A stretch of DNA of 64,000 bases. Source: Bimastos eiseni (taxonomy: Eukaryota > Annelida > Clitellata > Crassiclitellata > Lumbricidae). The stretch spans positions 2,204,806 through 2,268,805 of the forward strand of contig OY365809.1 of NCBI GenBank assembly GCA_959347315.1, written 5' to 3'. The first letter of the stretch is position 1. Every line of letters begins with the position of its first letter. Shown here in pieces: positions 11,259-22,199 of the stretch. The position numbers and the translations under genes were made by a program. The notes beneath the pieces are model-generated. The model had not been told where the DNA came from. It did no database searches and was given only the letters and a program-made list of their open reading frames with translations.

Positions 11259-14200
11259 GTAAGTACTCTTCTGGCGATATGTAAATGGTTCAGGCGAGTT
11301 TAAGTTTCTTTTGGTAAGATATTGGTGATTCGGACAAGCCTGTGTAAGGTATCTTTGCCCTAATAAAAATAAATCTAAGTTAAAAACAGAATAAATGTAG
11401 CAAGAATGTTCAGAGCTGAATGTTAAGATGTGAATGTTATGAGTTGAATGTTGAGAGGTGAATGTTAGGAATTGAAAGTTAACAGGCGAAAATGTTAAGA
11501 TGTGAATGTTATGTGGCGAATGTTGTAAGGTGAAATTTTAGAATTGAATGTTATGTGGTGAATATTGTGAGGTGAATGTTAGCAGTGGATTGTTGTGACG
11601 TGAATGTTAAGAGTTGAATTTTATGGGGTGAATGCTATGTGGTGAATGCTATGTGGTGAATGTTATGTGGTCAATGTCATGTGGTGAATGTTATGTGGTC
11701 AATGTCAAGTGGTGAATGTTATGTGGTGAATGTTATGTGGTGCATGTTGTGAGGTGAATGTAATGAAGTGAATGCTTTTATGCTTTCTAGGTGAATGTAC
11801 GGTAATGGTAGGGTATGCTACGGTACGGTACGATACGGTGTGGCAAGTTAAGCCAATCTATCAAAAATTGTTGTCTATGGTAATTTTATGATGTCGTTCA
11901 ATTGACCTCAATAACTTCCGAATTCTTAAACCAAAACACGCCCGCTCGACGACCAAACGTGTCACGTTATCCGTCTGGTCATTTATATAGCCCCTGTAGC
12001 GACGAAGGCTAGCCAAACGGTGTCGTCCGCTCTCGGCAACCTGGGACCATCTTGAGACAGAGCGAGGCCTCTTTCTCCGTAGAGCGGACGTCCTCACCTT
12101 AACCTCTACCGCGTAGACGCGCATTTTGTCATAAAAATCCGCCAAAATCGGGACCGCAGGTGGCAACTTGGTCACCGGGGCTCGAGTGTCCCTCCCCGGC
12201 CCTACACTAAACTCAAGGGGAACACTTCGTCTTATACTCGAGTACTCCGCCGTCGTTATATATCAATGAGACTTATATCAATTCGCGCGAGATCGGCCGC
12301 GCTGTTGACAACGCAGGAACCATTAATTCGTCGCTTGAAGTAGCAGGCGCTCAATTTGCAACGACCTCAATCGACGAGATAGCGCAAATTAATCGTTGAT
12401 TGCCTTTCCAATATATCATATAGGGGCGACTTTTGGAACTATTTAGCCGCGGCCCGAACGACATGAGTGAGTTTCAATTTATTGCTACTTGAAACGCTAA
12501 TTATCGGCCATTATCGCCCAGTGAGCCTTATCAATAGGCGCCTATATCGTGTTAAGATGGCTCGCCTACAAGGCTGATGAACGCCGACCGCTAGGGGGCA
12601 GAGCGCTTGCTTCCGTTTTTAGGCAAGACTCCTGCTAGCCTCACTCTAGGGTCGGACGAAGTCTCCTCGCAAGACTGTGTTTGCTTAGTATGTGTGTATG
12701 AATGTATGTGAGTATGTACGTACATATGTTTGTATATATGATTGTATGTATGTATGTAGGTATGAATGTATGTATGCAAGTATGTATGTATGTATGTATG
12801 TATGCATGTATGTATGGATGCATGTATGTATGCATGAATGTATGTATGTATGCATGTATGTATGTATGTATGTATGTATGTATGTATGTATGTATGTATG
12901 TATGTATGTATGCATGTATCCTTGCATGTATGCTTGCATGTATTCATGTATGTTAGTGTCACTGCATGCCTATGTGCATGTATTTGTATGTATGCGCTCA
13001 TGTATCTCAGTGTTCGCATATGTATGTAGATATGTGCGTGAATGTGTGAATGCATGCATGCTGGCAAACATGAATGTTTGCATGTGTTTGTGTTTGTTGG
13101 CTGTATCTATGAACGGATGACGATGATGATGACGATGCTTGGCAATGATGATGATTCATGTTCATTAGAGAGATAATTTCCGATAAGCATTAAAAATTGA
13201 TGACCAGGTGTATCGACCGATCGATACCCAATCAAACTGCGGCTCAATCGATCGATAACACCGTGCTATTGATCTCATCGACATTATCGATCTTCTGACC
13301 TAACCAACCTCTTCACAAACTGATCTTCGTTCTTCTTCACTGTCACCATTTTTAGGTCAACCGTATCAAACGCCTCGTTTTAGTATCATCACTTGTCTAC
13401 GATTCCCACCAATCCGCGAATGTTACCTTCGAGTGGCCTTTCGAGCAAAATACTCGGCAAATATTGCAATACGAGGAAGGAGTTTGTAAATCGAATGTCA
13501 CTATAAAATGGTGAAAGAGGGCCGTAAAGCCGTCACCGTGATCACGTAGCCCAGCGATTAAGACGCGCATCCTTGGCAACGACGCTTCTACAGCCCAAAT
13601 AAAGCGATGAAATTTTTCACCTGAAAATATTTACGACATACTCGCTCAAGTTTATAAGTGCTTCATTATAACACCACTTGCTGATGAGTTTTTGGACGAG
13701 TTCCTGTTGAACGTCGATTATAGTCGCCTTATTCAAACTGTGTAGTTTACCATCGACCGCTGTGGGCTCCGCTATACAGCCGACCCCTTCACAAGCGCAA
13801 GGGAGGACAAGTGCGCTTCTCCAACGACCAGACGTTGGAATTGGAGACAAAGTTCGAGAATCAAAAGTACCTGTCGCCTTCCGAAAGAAAGAAACTGGCG
13901 AAATCACTCCAGTTGACCGAGAGACAGGTTGGAAGATTCACCTGGTATTACCACTATGACTTTACCATGAGCAGTCGTATTAGACCTCGCCACACCTCGC
14001 TAAATCTCACCTTGCCTTGCGCTGTGTGATTACATCTCGCCATATCTTACACTATCTAACAAGTAACCATGCAAACGCTATATAACCCTGTTCTAAAGAT
14101 ATCTTACCCTGTCTAGCCATATCTGACCCTCTACCTATTATCTGAGCACATCTTGCCTTATCTAACCATATTTTACCCTATCTAACTACATTTAACCACT

Positions 14201-17200
14201 GGTTGCAATGGTTTGGTAATAATAGGGTGTGTGATTGTTTGTGGGTTTTTGATCTCTATATTTTTATATCTTAATTAGTATTGTCATCACATAGGCTAAT
14301 CAACACGAAAGGAAGTGAATTCCAACGTTCTAGAGCCATTTTTTGTAACAATCTCTTTCTCTATCTAACCATAATTACTTGATTATGCACATCTAGCAAC
14401 ATCTAACCGTATCTTTCCATTATCTGACCTTATCCTGACTTCATTACTCGACTTACTTTATCGTGCATTACTTAGGTAGAACATTCAAGCGTTTAAGTAG
14501 TCAAGTATATTGACGGCGTTGATGCTTCAACCCCTTTGCTCTTCTCCGAACTACATTGACTAAGCAGCCAAAACCTGACCGATTTTGTGCAAAGCCACTG
14601 GATCACAAAAAAGAACTTGCCAAACATAGTCCAACACTGTTCCGTTAATTAAGCTGGCGTGTGATTACAATGTAAATTTTGTGCAAAGCCACTGGATCAC
14701 AAAAAAGAATTTGCCAAACATAGTCCAACATTGTTCCGTTAATTAAGCTAGCGTGTGATTATAATGTAAATTTTGAGCAAAGCCACTGATCACAAAAGAA
14801 CTTGCCAAACATAGTCCAGCATTGTTCCGTTAATTAAGCTAGCGTGTGATTATAATGTAAATTTTGTGCAAAGCCACTGGATCACAAAAAGAACTTGCCA
14901 AACATAGTCCAACATTGTTCCGTTAATTATGCTAGCGTGTGATTATAATGTAAATAATGTTCCTGTGAAAGTGAGTGAATCGTAATCGTTTTGATTCGTT
15001 TTGATTTCAAAACAAATTGAAAACGTAAAAACAGTTGTTTCGTGTGCAAAAGATAGCCCTAACATTCTCACTGGCTCATTGAGGTCACTTTAGGAACCGA
15101 CGCAAACTTTGTAATTGCCCGTTGGAATTTGGTTGTCCCCTTCTCTCGTACCACTAAGATGCAACATTCGGCCTTTTCAGTGGTGTGCTCGACTATCTGT
15201 CACTGGCTGTACAAGAGTTTCGCCTCCTGCTTAGAAATTCCTCGTCTGCACTTAACTCTTCTTCGAACTCCGTATTTTTCGACTGCATTTGAAAATTACG
15301 GAGCGCCTCTGAGTGGATATCTTGAATCTCACATTGACTGATTGATTGATAGAAAGATAGGTAGATTTAGAGTCCGATCTGCGCTTGTGTTCTCTAGTAG
15401 TCTGCTAAATCGTGACCCCTAGCAGAGTCATTTTCTAAGTTAGGACTGTCGAATGCCTTGGCGGAATCTAACACTTATGTTGTCATGACGTAACTAAGCG
15501 CTTCAATAATCCTGTCCTAATTACTCCTCTTCCTACTAACTCTCTCGCTGTTGGTCCAAGAACAATTCGGCGCCAGACAATTCGGCGCCGGACAATTCGG
15601 CGCGCGGACAATTCGGCGACGGACAATTCGGCGACGGATGAGGTTGCTGACATAATTATTATTATTATCAGCAAACATGCAAAGGAGGTGAAACGGTCCC
15701 TATGTGCTGATTATAATGTTAACTATGGCAGGCCTCTATACCTATAGCAAACACGCAAAGGAGGTGAAACGGTCTCTATTTCGACAATGTTAATAACAAG
15801 ATATTAGATCACGAGAAATTCGGCACAATTGCGCTGACTAAACGGGTGACTCACCAGGTAAAACGGTAGTTTTTCATAGTTCATATCCTGTATCTTTGCG
15901 CACTTATTTAGCGTCGTAAACGTTATGCATTTCCAAATGGAAGCTGGATGTGATTAAAGAATTAAACCTAAGCAGAAGCTGGATGTGATGTAAAGAAAGC
16001 TGTTTAAATGGAAGCTGGATTGCTGAAAAGTTTCAAGGCACCGAATTGTCCAGTCACCCTCGCTGTTGCAACTCTAAAAAGCATCCACATTAGCCTTCTG
16101 ACTGTCTGCCAAACTAGATAGATAGATAGACTCTCTAGACTACGACCTTATGTCCATCAAATGTTTCAAGCGCCTGTGAATAAGCTGGTTCCCGCAACTA
16201 CGCCTTTGTAGGCGCAGTGGAAATTTAGATTTTACGATTACGATGTAATTCTCTATAACAACGTATGTAGCATTTACTGAACCCTATAAGATGATGCAAT
16301 GTAAAGTCATGCACAGTGTAATATAACGTTAGTGATACAAGAAGGCTATTTGAATTACCAGAATTAATTATTACTTACTTCCCCAGGTGATGGCTCGATG
16401 ACAAAGAGCTATGTATTATTATAGGCAATATGCCGTTGAACAATAGATGAATTTTCATGTATATAATTATGTCTGTAATTATTTCACGGCAAACATAGCT
16501 GTCATTGTACACACAAATATCCTGGGAAACATGTAATTATCATGGGAATAAAAGTTTTGACAGTAAAAGACTGTATTTGTTATCTGGGTCATACATAGAT
16601 ATCGCGGGTAACGCAGGTCATTTTGAAACATTGTGGACACAAAAAGCTTTTAATTGTATGTGGGTAGATATGTGTATCACAGTATATGTCATTGCACGGT
16701 GGCCGGTTGGTTAGAGCGGTCGGCCTGTGACGCGGAAAGTACGGGTCCGATGCTCGTCCGAGGTGTCACTGTTTATAGGGACATTGAGCAAGATCTTGGC
16801 TCCGAAATCATGAATTGCGCTGTAGAGGCGTGTGTGCACTTCCGAACTATTTTTTAAGAAGGGCGATATCAACTATCAACTTACACGTGCGTTGTATCAA
16901 TGGCGGTTAAGTCATAATTCATAGTGCACCTCACATTACTGTATACTGCCCTGGGCACAGAGCTGAGAAACCGGGTTAGATACCCGTACCATTGGTGTTG
17001 GTTAAATGAAATTTACATGCATAGACTAATGAGAGCCCTGCGTGACTGCCACCATCATTCGTTCATACTATGTCTGCAACCATTCTGCGTTGCTGTCAGT
17101 TTGAACAACAAACGGAAATAACTATTATTATTATTATTGCTATTACTAGTTTTAAAAGTACTTCTTCTCTTCTTCTCTCTACTTAGTCAACTAATTAAGT

Positions 17201-19574
17201 CTAATTACTTCACGTTATCATTATTTACCAACCGTTCGTACTTGTTTCCTATTAATGAGTAACCCGATTAGCGGTACAGTCTACAATACTCCCTTAATGG
17301 TTCTCTGTTTCTTGCTCCAAAAATTATTGGTGAATATCTTTGTTCTGTTACTGATTTATCCTGTAATGCTCTGGGTTCAATAAAATGAAGGCATCTCAGT
17401 GGTTAGTTAGCCCTTCGCTATGGAACACGCTCCTGTCGGATACGCTCTTGTTCCCCAGCTTCACCCAGACTCTTTTTACCCTCTTTTATTTAACTTGGCT
17501 TGCGTTAAGTTTGTCACGGACATCTATCAACTGTTTTTCAGGTATGTTCCGTTGACCTAGAGAGCTGAAGTCTTGCACACATTTCATGCTTGCATGAGAA
17601 TGCAATGTATAAAACTTTACGGACATAACTAAAAAATGGGGTAAAAAATTACGAAAGTGGAACAATTTACATATCGTTTAACCAGTCGAACGAGTCCTTC
17701 TCGAGTTTACATCAGCTATGATATACAGTCACAAATCTCTTAAGAAAATGGAACGATTTCGCCATCTACCATATAAAAGAGTTTCCCGAAAAACACATGT
17801 TTCTACTTTAACTTTTACTCGCCTTGAACTGTTCTATTTAGCCATGCTGGGTTCAGTAACGCTCCTGAGTAATAACCTAAGGGGCGTTATGTAAATCTTT
17901 GTTCTGAATGCATGAATGAATGAATGAATGAATGAATGAATGAATGAATGAATGAATGAATGAATGAATGAATTAATTAATTAATTAATTAATTAATTAA
18001 TTAATTAATTAATTATTTACGGTTATAACTATGGTAGGCCTATAGGAGAGCTCCAATGCTATTTAATATTTTCTGATCCGTTGTTTAGGTGAAGACATGG
18101 TTCCAGAATCGTCGAGCGAAGTGGCGACGACTAAAGCAGGTGATTATCTGATTAGGTTTCGTCGTAATCAGCCAATTGGCTTATCTTAATACCACCTTTG
18201 TATTTCCACGTGTAAAACCCAACGGAGACCACTTTGTCATCGGAGACAATGACAGCTGGCAGACTTGATTAGGACGATGACCGAACTTTGGCAACGACAA
18301 TCACGATTCGACTGCGTTGGACTTAATCTAATCGACCCTTGTCACATATAATATCGCATGAAATGATATGTGATAAAATGCAATATGATAGGCATCCATT
18401 GCATAGCATAGACTTCATAGCATACCATAGTATACCATAGCATACCCTAGCATACGATACTTATATTGGTATACTATAGCATGCCATAGAATACCATAGT
18501 ATACCATACCATGCCACACAATATAACACCTTACCACACCACACTAAATCACATCACACCAGACCATACCACATCGCACCACAGCACATTATACCATACC
18601 ATACCATACCACGCCATACCGTGCCACATCACACCACACCACACCACAACACACCACACCATACCATACCATATCATAACACGCTATACCATGCGACATC
18701 ACACCACAACACACCACACCATACCATACCATGCTACGCCATACCATACCATACCACATCATACCACACCATACCATACCACCTCACAACATCTCAGATC
18801 ATGCCATGTCATACCGTCCAGTAGATCTCCTCCCTCCGTTCTCTTTGATAACTGAACAAGAATCTACACTTGATAGAGCTCGTGAACAAGCTGGGGCCCT
18901 AATAATTATTAGCTCTAATATGTACGCTTGGAATCTGGTGAGTACGATTACGGTTAATATAAGGATTAAGGTTACCTTACATTACCAATCCGTTTCAATC
19001 TTAAACAACGTTTTTAAGTTGATCCAATGTCTAGGATTTCTTACAATGTGTTCATCTCACAATATAAAACTTTTTATAACTAATCTCATCCTCTGTCAGC
19101 CTAGAATTGCTCACCCATCTTGTCTTTCTGCATGTCTCTCTCCATCATTCTATGGATCTTTGCGTCTATCTCTCTATCTCTCTGTCTGTGTCCGTCTTTG
19201 TCCGCCTGTGTCTCTGTGTCTTCGTGTGTCTTTGTGTCTCACTCCGTGTCTTTGTCTGTGTATGCATGTCTCTACCTCTCTATCTATCTCGTAATAGGTC
19301 ACATCCGTCTGTATTTTGATGCCGTACCATTAGTATCCAGACGCCATAGAAGCTACCAATTAGATGTAAACTAAATTACCTTATCGATGATCGTTTACCT
19401 GAATATTTTCGTTTGCAGGAGACTCCAAAAGGCGATCACACGGATGAGAAGAATGTTCATAACATCCAGAGCAGCGATCGAATGCTTTCCGGTGACGAGA
19501 GCTCAGACGAGAATGACGTCAGCGACACAGAAACAGACGATGAGCTTGACGTCAGTGGTGACGTCATGCAGTAG
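10250..19574 (+). CDS. HHEX: HHEX homeobox transcription factor, four coding exons
   Basis: Coding exons 10250-11258, 13746-13927, 18089-18139 and 19419-19574 give a 465-residue protein. HHEX/PRH is a nuclear homeodomain factor that mainly represses transcription and acts in endoderm and blood/endothelial development in vertebrates (known of the family). Visible here: an Eh1-like Groucho-binding motif FMIKDIL at residues 98-104; a Pro/Ser-rich N-terminal region; RPLWAPLYSRPLHKRKGG just before the homeodomain; the homeodomain at about 354-413 with W48, F49, Q50, N51 and R53 present and Thr at position 47; and an acidic C-terminal tail. All introns are GT-AG, and the frame is kept at each join (phases 1, 0, 0). 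The start is the first ATG after an in-frame stop and has a strong context, 'caccatgg'. The protein is much longer than vertebrate HHEX (about 270 residues), all of it in the N-terminal part. Orthology is very likely; the exact ends of exon 1 and the UTRs are not proven. Confidence 0.93.
11400..11790 (+). repeat. degenerate ~14-bp minisatellite in HHEX intron 1
   Basis: Variants of 'tgaatgttatgtgg' repeat about 25 times, most regularly at 11630-11760. Confidence 0.85.
12690..12960 (+). repeat. (TATG)n microsatellite
   Basis: Long tetranucleotide array with scattered C and A substitutions, purest at 12840-12910. Cys/Met/Tyr or His/Thr/Tyr open frames on both strands are artefacts of the array. 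Confidence 0.95.
13530..13590 (+). other. tRNA-like A-box fragment
   Basis: 'gtagcccagcgattaagacg' resembles the D-arm/A-box of a tRNA or SINE head. No matching B-box is seen. Probably an old SINE fragment. Confidence 0.3.
13746..13927 (+). CDS. HHEX: HHEX coding exon 2 (homeodomain, helices 1-2)
   Basis: Encodes residues 337-397: the conserved RPLWAPLYSRPLHKRKGG region and then homeodomain positions 1-44, with F8, L16, F20 and L40 in place. The acceptor 'actgtgtag|ttt' keeps phase 1. A nearer AG at about 13779 would break the frame. It ends 'gagacag|gttgga' in phase 0. Confidence 0.9.
14582..14955 (+). repeat. four-copy 94-bp tandem repeat
   Basis: Units start at 14582, 14676, 14770 and 14861. 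Each runs from 'attttgtgcaaagccactgg' to 'tgtgattataatgtaa'. Copies differ by only a few bases and short deletions, so the duplication is fairly recent. They share 'ccgttaattaagct'. Confidence 0.95.
15129..15360 (+). mobile_element. L2-like LINE 3' end
   Basis: HSAFSVV in a short frame matches the AFSVVGPSLWN block of L2-like C-termini. It is followed by 'ggagcgcctctgagtgga' and a (GATT)n-type tail 'gactgattgattgatag'. Confidence 0.55.
15560..16062. mobile_element. candidate non-autonomous element with 15-bp GACAA-type ends
   Basis: The left side carries five to six tandem units of 'ggacaattcggcgcc' type (15561-15630). The right side carries one inverted unit, 'caccgaattgtcc', at about 16040. 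Between them, 'gcaaaggaggtgaaacggtc' occurs twice (about 77 bp apart) and 'ggaagctggatgtgat' types occur three times. No transposase frame is seen. The same 15-bp repeat appears at 42.76 kb. Confidence 0.45.
16696..16886 (+). mobile_element. tRNA-derived SINE, copy 2
   Basis: tRNA-like head with 'ggttggttagagcggtcgg' (A-box) and 'gggtccgatgctcgtccg' (B-box-like). The body 'cattgagcaagatcttggc' and the tail 'gtgcacttccgaac...gaagggcgatatcaac' match copy 1 at 485-700. Confidence 0.7.
17280..17545 (+). mobile_element. L2-like LINE C-terminal fragment
   Basis: The frame SQWLVSPSLWNTLLSD corresponds, with a frameshift, to the AFSVVGPSLWNTLP block. 'ttcacccagactctttttac' resembles the FKxxLKTxLF end. 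No clear 3' tail directly follows; the next 270 bases show nothing. Confidence 0.5.
17815..17906 (+). mobile_element. L2-like LINE 3' untranslated end
   Basis: 'acgctcctgagtaataacct' followed by 'ggggcgttatgtaaatc' matches the GAGCGCCTCTGAGT/GCGCTATATAAAT end block. The (AATG)n that follows is then its 3' simple-repeat tail. Confidence 0.5.
17907..18017 (+). repeat. compound (AATG)n-(AATT)n microsatellite
   Basis: About 15 AATG units pass directly into about 12 AATT units. It ends about 70 bp before HHEX exon 3. Confidence 0.95.
18089..18139 (+). CDS. HHEX: HHEX coding exon 3 (recognition helix)
   Basis: This 51-base exon encodes 17 residues, V398 to Q414, covering homeodomain helix 3 (VKTWFQNRRAKWRR). 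Acceptor 'ttgtttag|gtg', donor 'aagcag|gtgatt'. The size and position fit the split homeobox of vertebrate HHEX as I know it. Confidence 0.95.
18410..18815 (+). repeat. pentanucleotide-type CCATA/CCACA minisatellite
   Basis: 'ccatac', 'ccacac' and 'catagcatac' units alternate over about 400 bp. Long His/Thr/Pro and Val/Trp/Tyr/Gly frames on either strand arise from the repeat. Confidence 0.95.
19125..19295 (+). repeat. CT/TCTG-rich low-complexity tract
   Basis: Pyrimidine-rich with TCTG and TCTC units, in all frames open for 60-90 codons. It lies about 120 bp upstream of HHEX exon 4. Confidence 0.85.
19419..19574 (+). CDS. HHEX: HHEX coding exon 4 (acidic tail)
   Basis: Encodes the last 51 residues and a TAG stop. 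Acceptor 'tttgcag|gag'. The tail is rich in Asp, Glu and Ser (SGDESSDENDVSD, TETDDELDVSGD). This fits the acidic C-terminal region of HHEX proteins, which in vertebrates is linked to activation functions. Confidence 0.9.
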   Translation, partial: ETPKGDHTDEKNVHNIQSSDRMLSGDESSDENDVSDTETDDELDVSGDVMQ

Positions 19575-20405
19575 GCGCCGCACGATGACGTAAACAATGT
19601 TTCTTAGCCGGGGTTCGCAAAACGTTTGAACGGCTTAGGTCTTCTCGCTAATCCGTTCATAATAATGTTTGAACAGTTGTTTATTAAATTGCTAATCGGT
19701 TAATAGAATGTTTGAACGGTTTTGGCTTAAACGCTGATGCGTTCATAAAACGTTTGAACGGTTTTAGTTTGAACGCCGTTCTTCAAATAGTTGAACTGTT
19801 TCTTATTTTATACATCAATGCCGTCGTCAACTATTTGAACGAGTTAAGCTTTAAACTCGAATTTCGTTAAGGCAATTAGTTATGGAGAAAGCCTGAGGTG
19901 GGTTTACAATTTCGCAGCTTACCAAAGTAGGCCAACTTCGCAGATTTGGTTTGATGAAGAATTATAATTACTAGGATTACAACTCCCAACACTCGCCGCA
20001 TGAAATTCGCTTCACCTTTGAGCATTCACTGTTCTAAAGTCAACTTTCGTCAAAGCAGACATTAACATACAATTCTGTAACCATCTAGCGTCTTGCAGTC
20101 GTAAAAATCAGCTTTCATTTTCGAACATTCAGATGGTCAAGAATTTTGTATATCATTTTCAGGGTCAATTTGTTCAAGAATTCTGATCTTTTAATGTTTT
20201 GAACGTTAGTTCGTTCATAAGATCGTGAACAGTTTGAAAGGTTTTGACAGTATGAACGGTTTTTCGTTCTATGTGTTGTTTCATTAGACGCGGGGACTTC
20301 TGTGAAACACGAACTGTGGCGTGATAGCTTGTAAACAAAAGTGCCGTTCATATGACTTTAAGCTATTGGCCGCTTGTTGAAAGTTTTTGAACGCATTTTT
20401 TTAGC
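19575..20405 (+). promoter_or_regulatory. HHEX 3' flank / probable 3' UTR with recurring motif
   Basis: 'tttgaacggtt' and close variants occur about ten times (near 19624, 19667, 19708, 19754, 19831, 20197, 20251 and 20385 among others), often with 'gttcataa' nearby. The copies are irregularly spaced, like an old 40-60-bp repeat. No clear AATAAA is seen close to the stop, so the polyadenylation site is not placed. Confidence 0.4.
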
Positions 20406-20569
20406 AGTTTAAGTAATGGATCGAAACAGTTTAATGAAACACTTCTGAATCAACGGTCGTTCATTTTTACATGAAACTAAGTCACACTAGCTCTAAACAT
20501 CACTTTGTCTATTGTAGTTTATAAGGACATCTTTCATGCACCGGCATCGCTCCTGAACAGTTCACCCTA

Positions 20570-20805
20570 TAGATGCGCTTCATGAATACTTAAATACAAT
20601 ACAACCTTTTGAGTTGCACCGTGCACCTCTCAGTTGTTGGCCCCTACACTTGGAATACACTCCCCTTAGAGATGCAACTTACTGTTCCAAAAGGGTAATG
20701 CGCATTGTTTTACAAGACAACTAGGATTTGGTTTGAATCGCCATGGCGGAATTGGGAGCGCCTCCGAGTGGTTGACTTCCTGATGGGCGCTTTGTAAATG
20801 TTAAC
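20570..20805 (+). mobile_element. L2-like LINE 3' end
   Basis: With one frameshift the block SVVGPYTWNTLPLEMQL is readable, and 'gggagcgcctccgagtgg' and 'gggcgctttgtaaatg' follow. 20805-21135 holds nothing clear except a short SINE-tail-like 'agaagggcgatactaa' at 20970. Confidence 0.6.
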
Positions 20806-21140
20806 ATTAGTGAATTAGTGAATGGCTTTTATTTGCCTTGTGTGGATTGTGGCAGAATAGATAAATGTTAACATAATAATGAAATGAATGATATATAGAA
20901 TGAATTATAGAATATGATGGGTAAAATAAAATGGTGTCTAAATCGCTAAAGCCTGTATGAAGGCGGAACAGAAGGGCGATACTAATTATCCTTCCCAAGT
21001 AGGAAAGTACCGTTCAATGTTGTTGCACACCTTTTTTTTATAAAATATACTTCACTTTATAAAAAATCAGAAGGCCATTGATTATAGAGTAGTACCCATA
21101 GTGGTAGACAAATTTCAAACTTCGCCACTGTTCACTCTCT

Positions 21141-21215
21141 GGCAGTGCAAGTCTCAAGCCTGAATAAACAAGGAGGACAACGCCAATGATCACACAGGGC
21201 AAATAAACTGAAACT
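21141..21215 (+). repeat. M2 dispersed repeat (3' part lost)
   Basis: 'ggcagtgcaagtctcaagcc' and 'aggaggacaacgccaatgat' are clear, but the GTTAAACTGC end has decayed to 'ataaactgaaac'. 21220-21625 shows nothing else. Confidence 0.6.
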
Positions 21216-21627
21216 ACAAGCGTTCCAATAAATTTATCATAGTTTTATAAATGGAAAAATTGTCGCCTTTGGGGCCAAATTTTTCATTGCCTTATAACTT
21301 AAGACATCATCACCGATGGGAGTTAAAATTACCAATGTCTTTTACATGAAAGCATTTTCACCCATGATAATTAAATTACTATGGTCTTGAATCTGAAAGA
21401 AACGTTGTAAAACAGGTCAATGTCATTACAGTGCGTGCGTATGTGAGTCCGTGTGCGTCTGTTTGTTCGTGTGAGTTATATTGGTCGCTTTGTGTAAACA
21501 TGAGTTCCAGTAATTTGCCGCTCGTCATAGCGTAATAAACGATGGCTATTCGATGGAGAGGTCTTGATTCTCGATTGCCACAGTAGACCGAGCTTCATAA
21601 TCCGATAATAGCCGTCCACTTAGTACT

Positions 21628-21870
21628 CTCTCTCTGTCTCTGTCTCTGTCTCTCTGTCTCTCTCTCTCTCTCTCACACACTGTCTCTGTTTCTGTCTCTG
21701 TCTCTGTGTGTCTCTCTCTCACTCTTTCTCTCTCTCTCTCTGTCTTCCTGTCTCTCTGTCTCTCTTTCTCTCTCTGTCTCTTTCTCTCTGACTCTCTCTG
21801 TCTCTCAGTCTTAGTTTCAGTCTAAGTCTCTGTCTCTGTCCGTCTGTCTGTCTGTCTGTCGCTTGGTCTC
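21628..21870 (+). repeat. CTCTGTCT pyrimidine-rich tract
   Basis: Almost pure C/T/G with TCTC and TCTG units. A purine-rich tract (about 21985-22190) follows on the same strand. Confidence 0.9.
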
Positions 21871-21984
21871 TCTCTCGTCGGTTGGCGATTTACTGCGCAG
21901 AGCGTTGTTGAACTGTGATCTAAGAGGTTCTTGGGGAAGCGGACTCTCGATCGACCACTCCATGGGAGCCGTTCAGTGCTACGC

Positions 21985-22190
21985 TGAAGGAGAGGGATGG
22001 AGGGAGTGAATGAGAGACAGCGTGGGAGAGAGGACATGAAGAAGAGGGAGAGGAGGAAGTAGCGTGGGAGGCAGCAAGGAGCGAACGAATGAAGGTAGAA
22101 AAGGAGGGCAGAGAGGAAGGCAGGAATGCTAGAAGGAAGGAAGAACGGAATGAGGGATGACAGGAATTGAAGTGGACAGGAAAGAAGGAA
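21985..22190 (+). repeat. GA-rich purine tract
   Basis: GGA, GAAGG and GAGG units without a strict period. Minus-strand Ser/Leu/Pro-rich frames over it are low-complexity artefacts. Confidence 0.8.
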
Positions 22191-22199
22191 TGACGGAGG

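Larger units (their letters stand above)
11259..13745 (+). other. HHEX intron 1
   Basis: Runs from gtaagt to gtgtag. It holds a degenerate repeat (11400-11790), largely unique sequence at 11800-12690 that may contain regulatory sites, and the (TATG)n tract. About 12360-12560 has several ATTA/TAAT homeodomain-type cores and a 'cttatcaatagg' GATA-like site; this is suggestive only. Confidence 0.8.
13928..18088 (+). other. HHEX intron 2
   Basis: Runs from gttgga to gtttag, 4.2 kb, interrupting the homeobox between Q44 and V45. It contains the 94-bp array, L2-like tails, the GACAA-type element, a SINE and a compound microsatellite. 13960-14570 and 16060-16690 show nothing recognisable beyond repeats of 'atctaacc' type. 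Confidence 0.85.
18140..19418 (+). other. HHEX intron 3
   Basis: Runs from gtgatt to ttgcag. It contains a CCATA/CCACA repeat (18410-18815) and a CT-rich tract (19125-19295). The rest shows nothing recognised. Confidence 0.85.

Noticed and set aside
12690..12960. Could the repeat arrays be CRISPR?
   Set aside because: Eukaryotic sequence, units without unique spacers, no cas genes.
12591..13120. Long His/Tyr/Thr and Cys/Met/Val open frames over the (TATG)n array, up to about 158 codons
   Set aside because: They exist in several frames of both strands and are pure products of the tetranucleotide repeat.
13762..13959. Alternative reading of HHEX exon 2 in another frame, and read-through past 13927
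   Set aside because: Only the frame with VRFSNDQTLELE encodes a homeodomain, and the donor at 13928 joins correctly to exon 3.
18511..18855. His/Thr/Pro-rich open frames
   Set aside because: CCATA/CCACA repeat inside HHEX intron 3.
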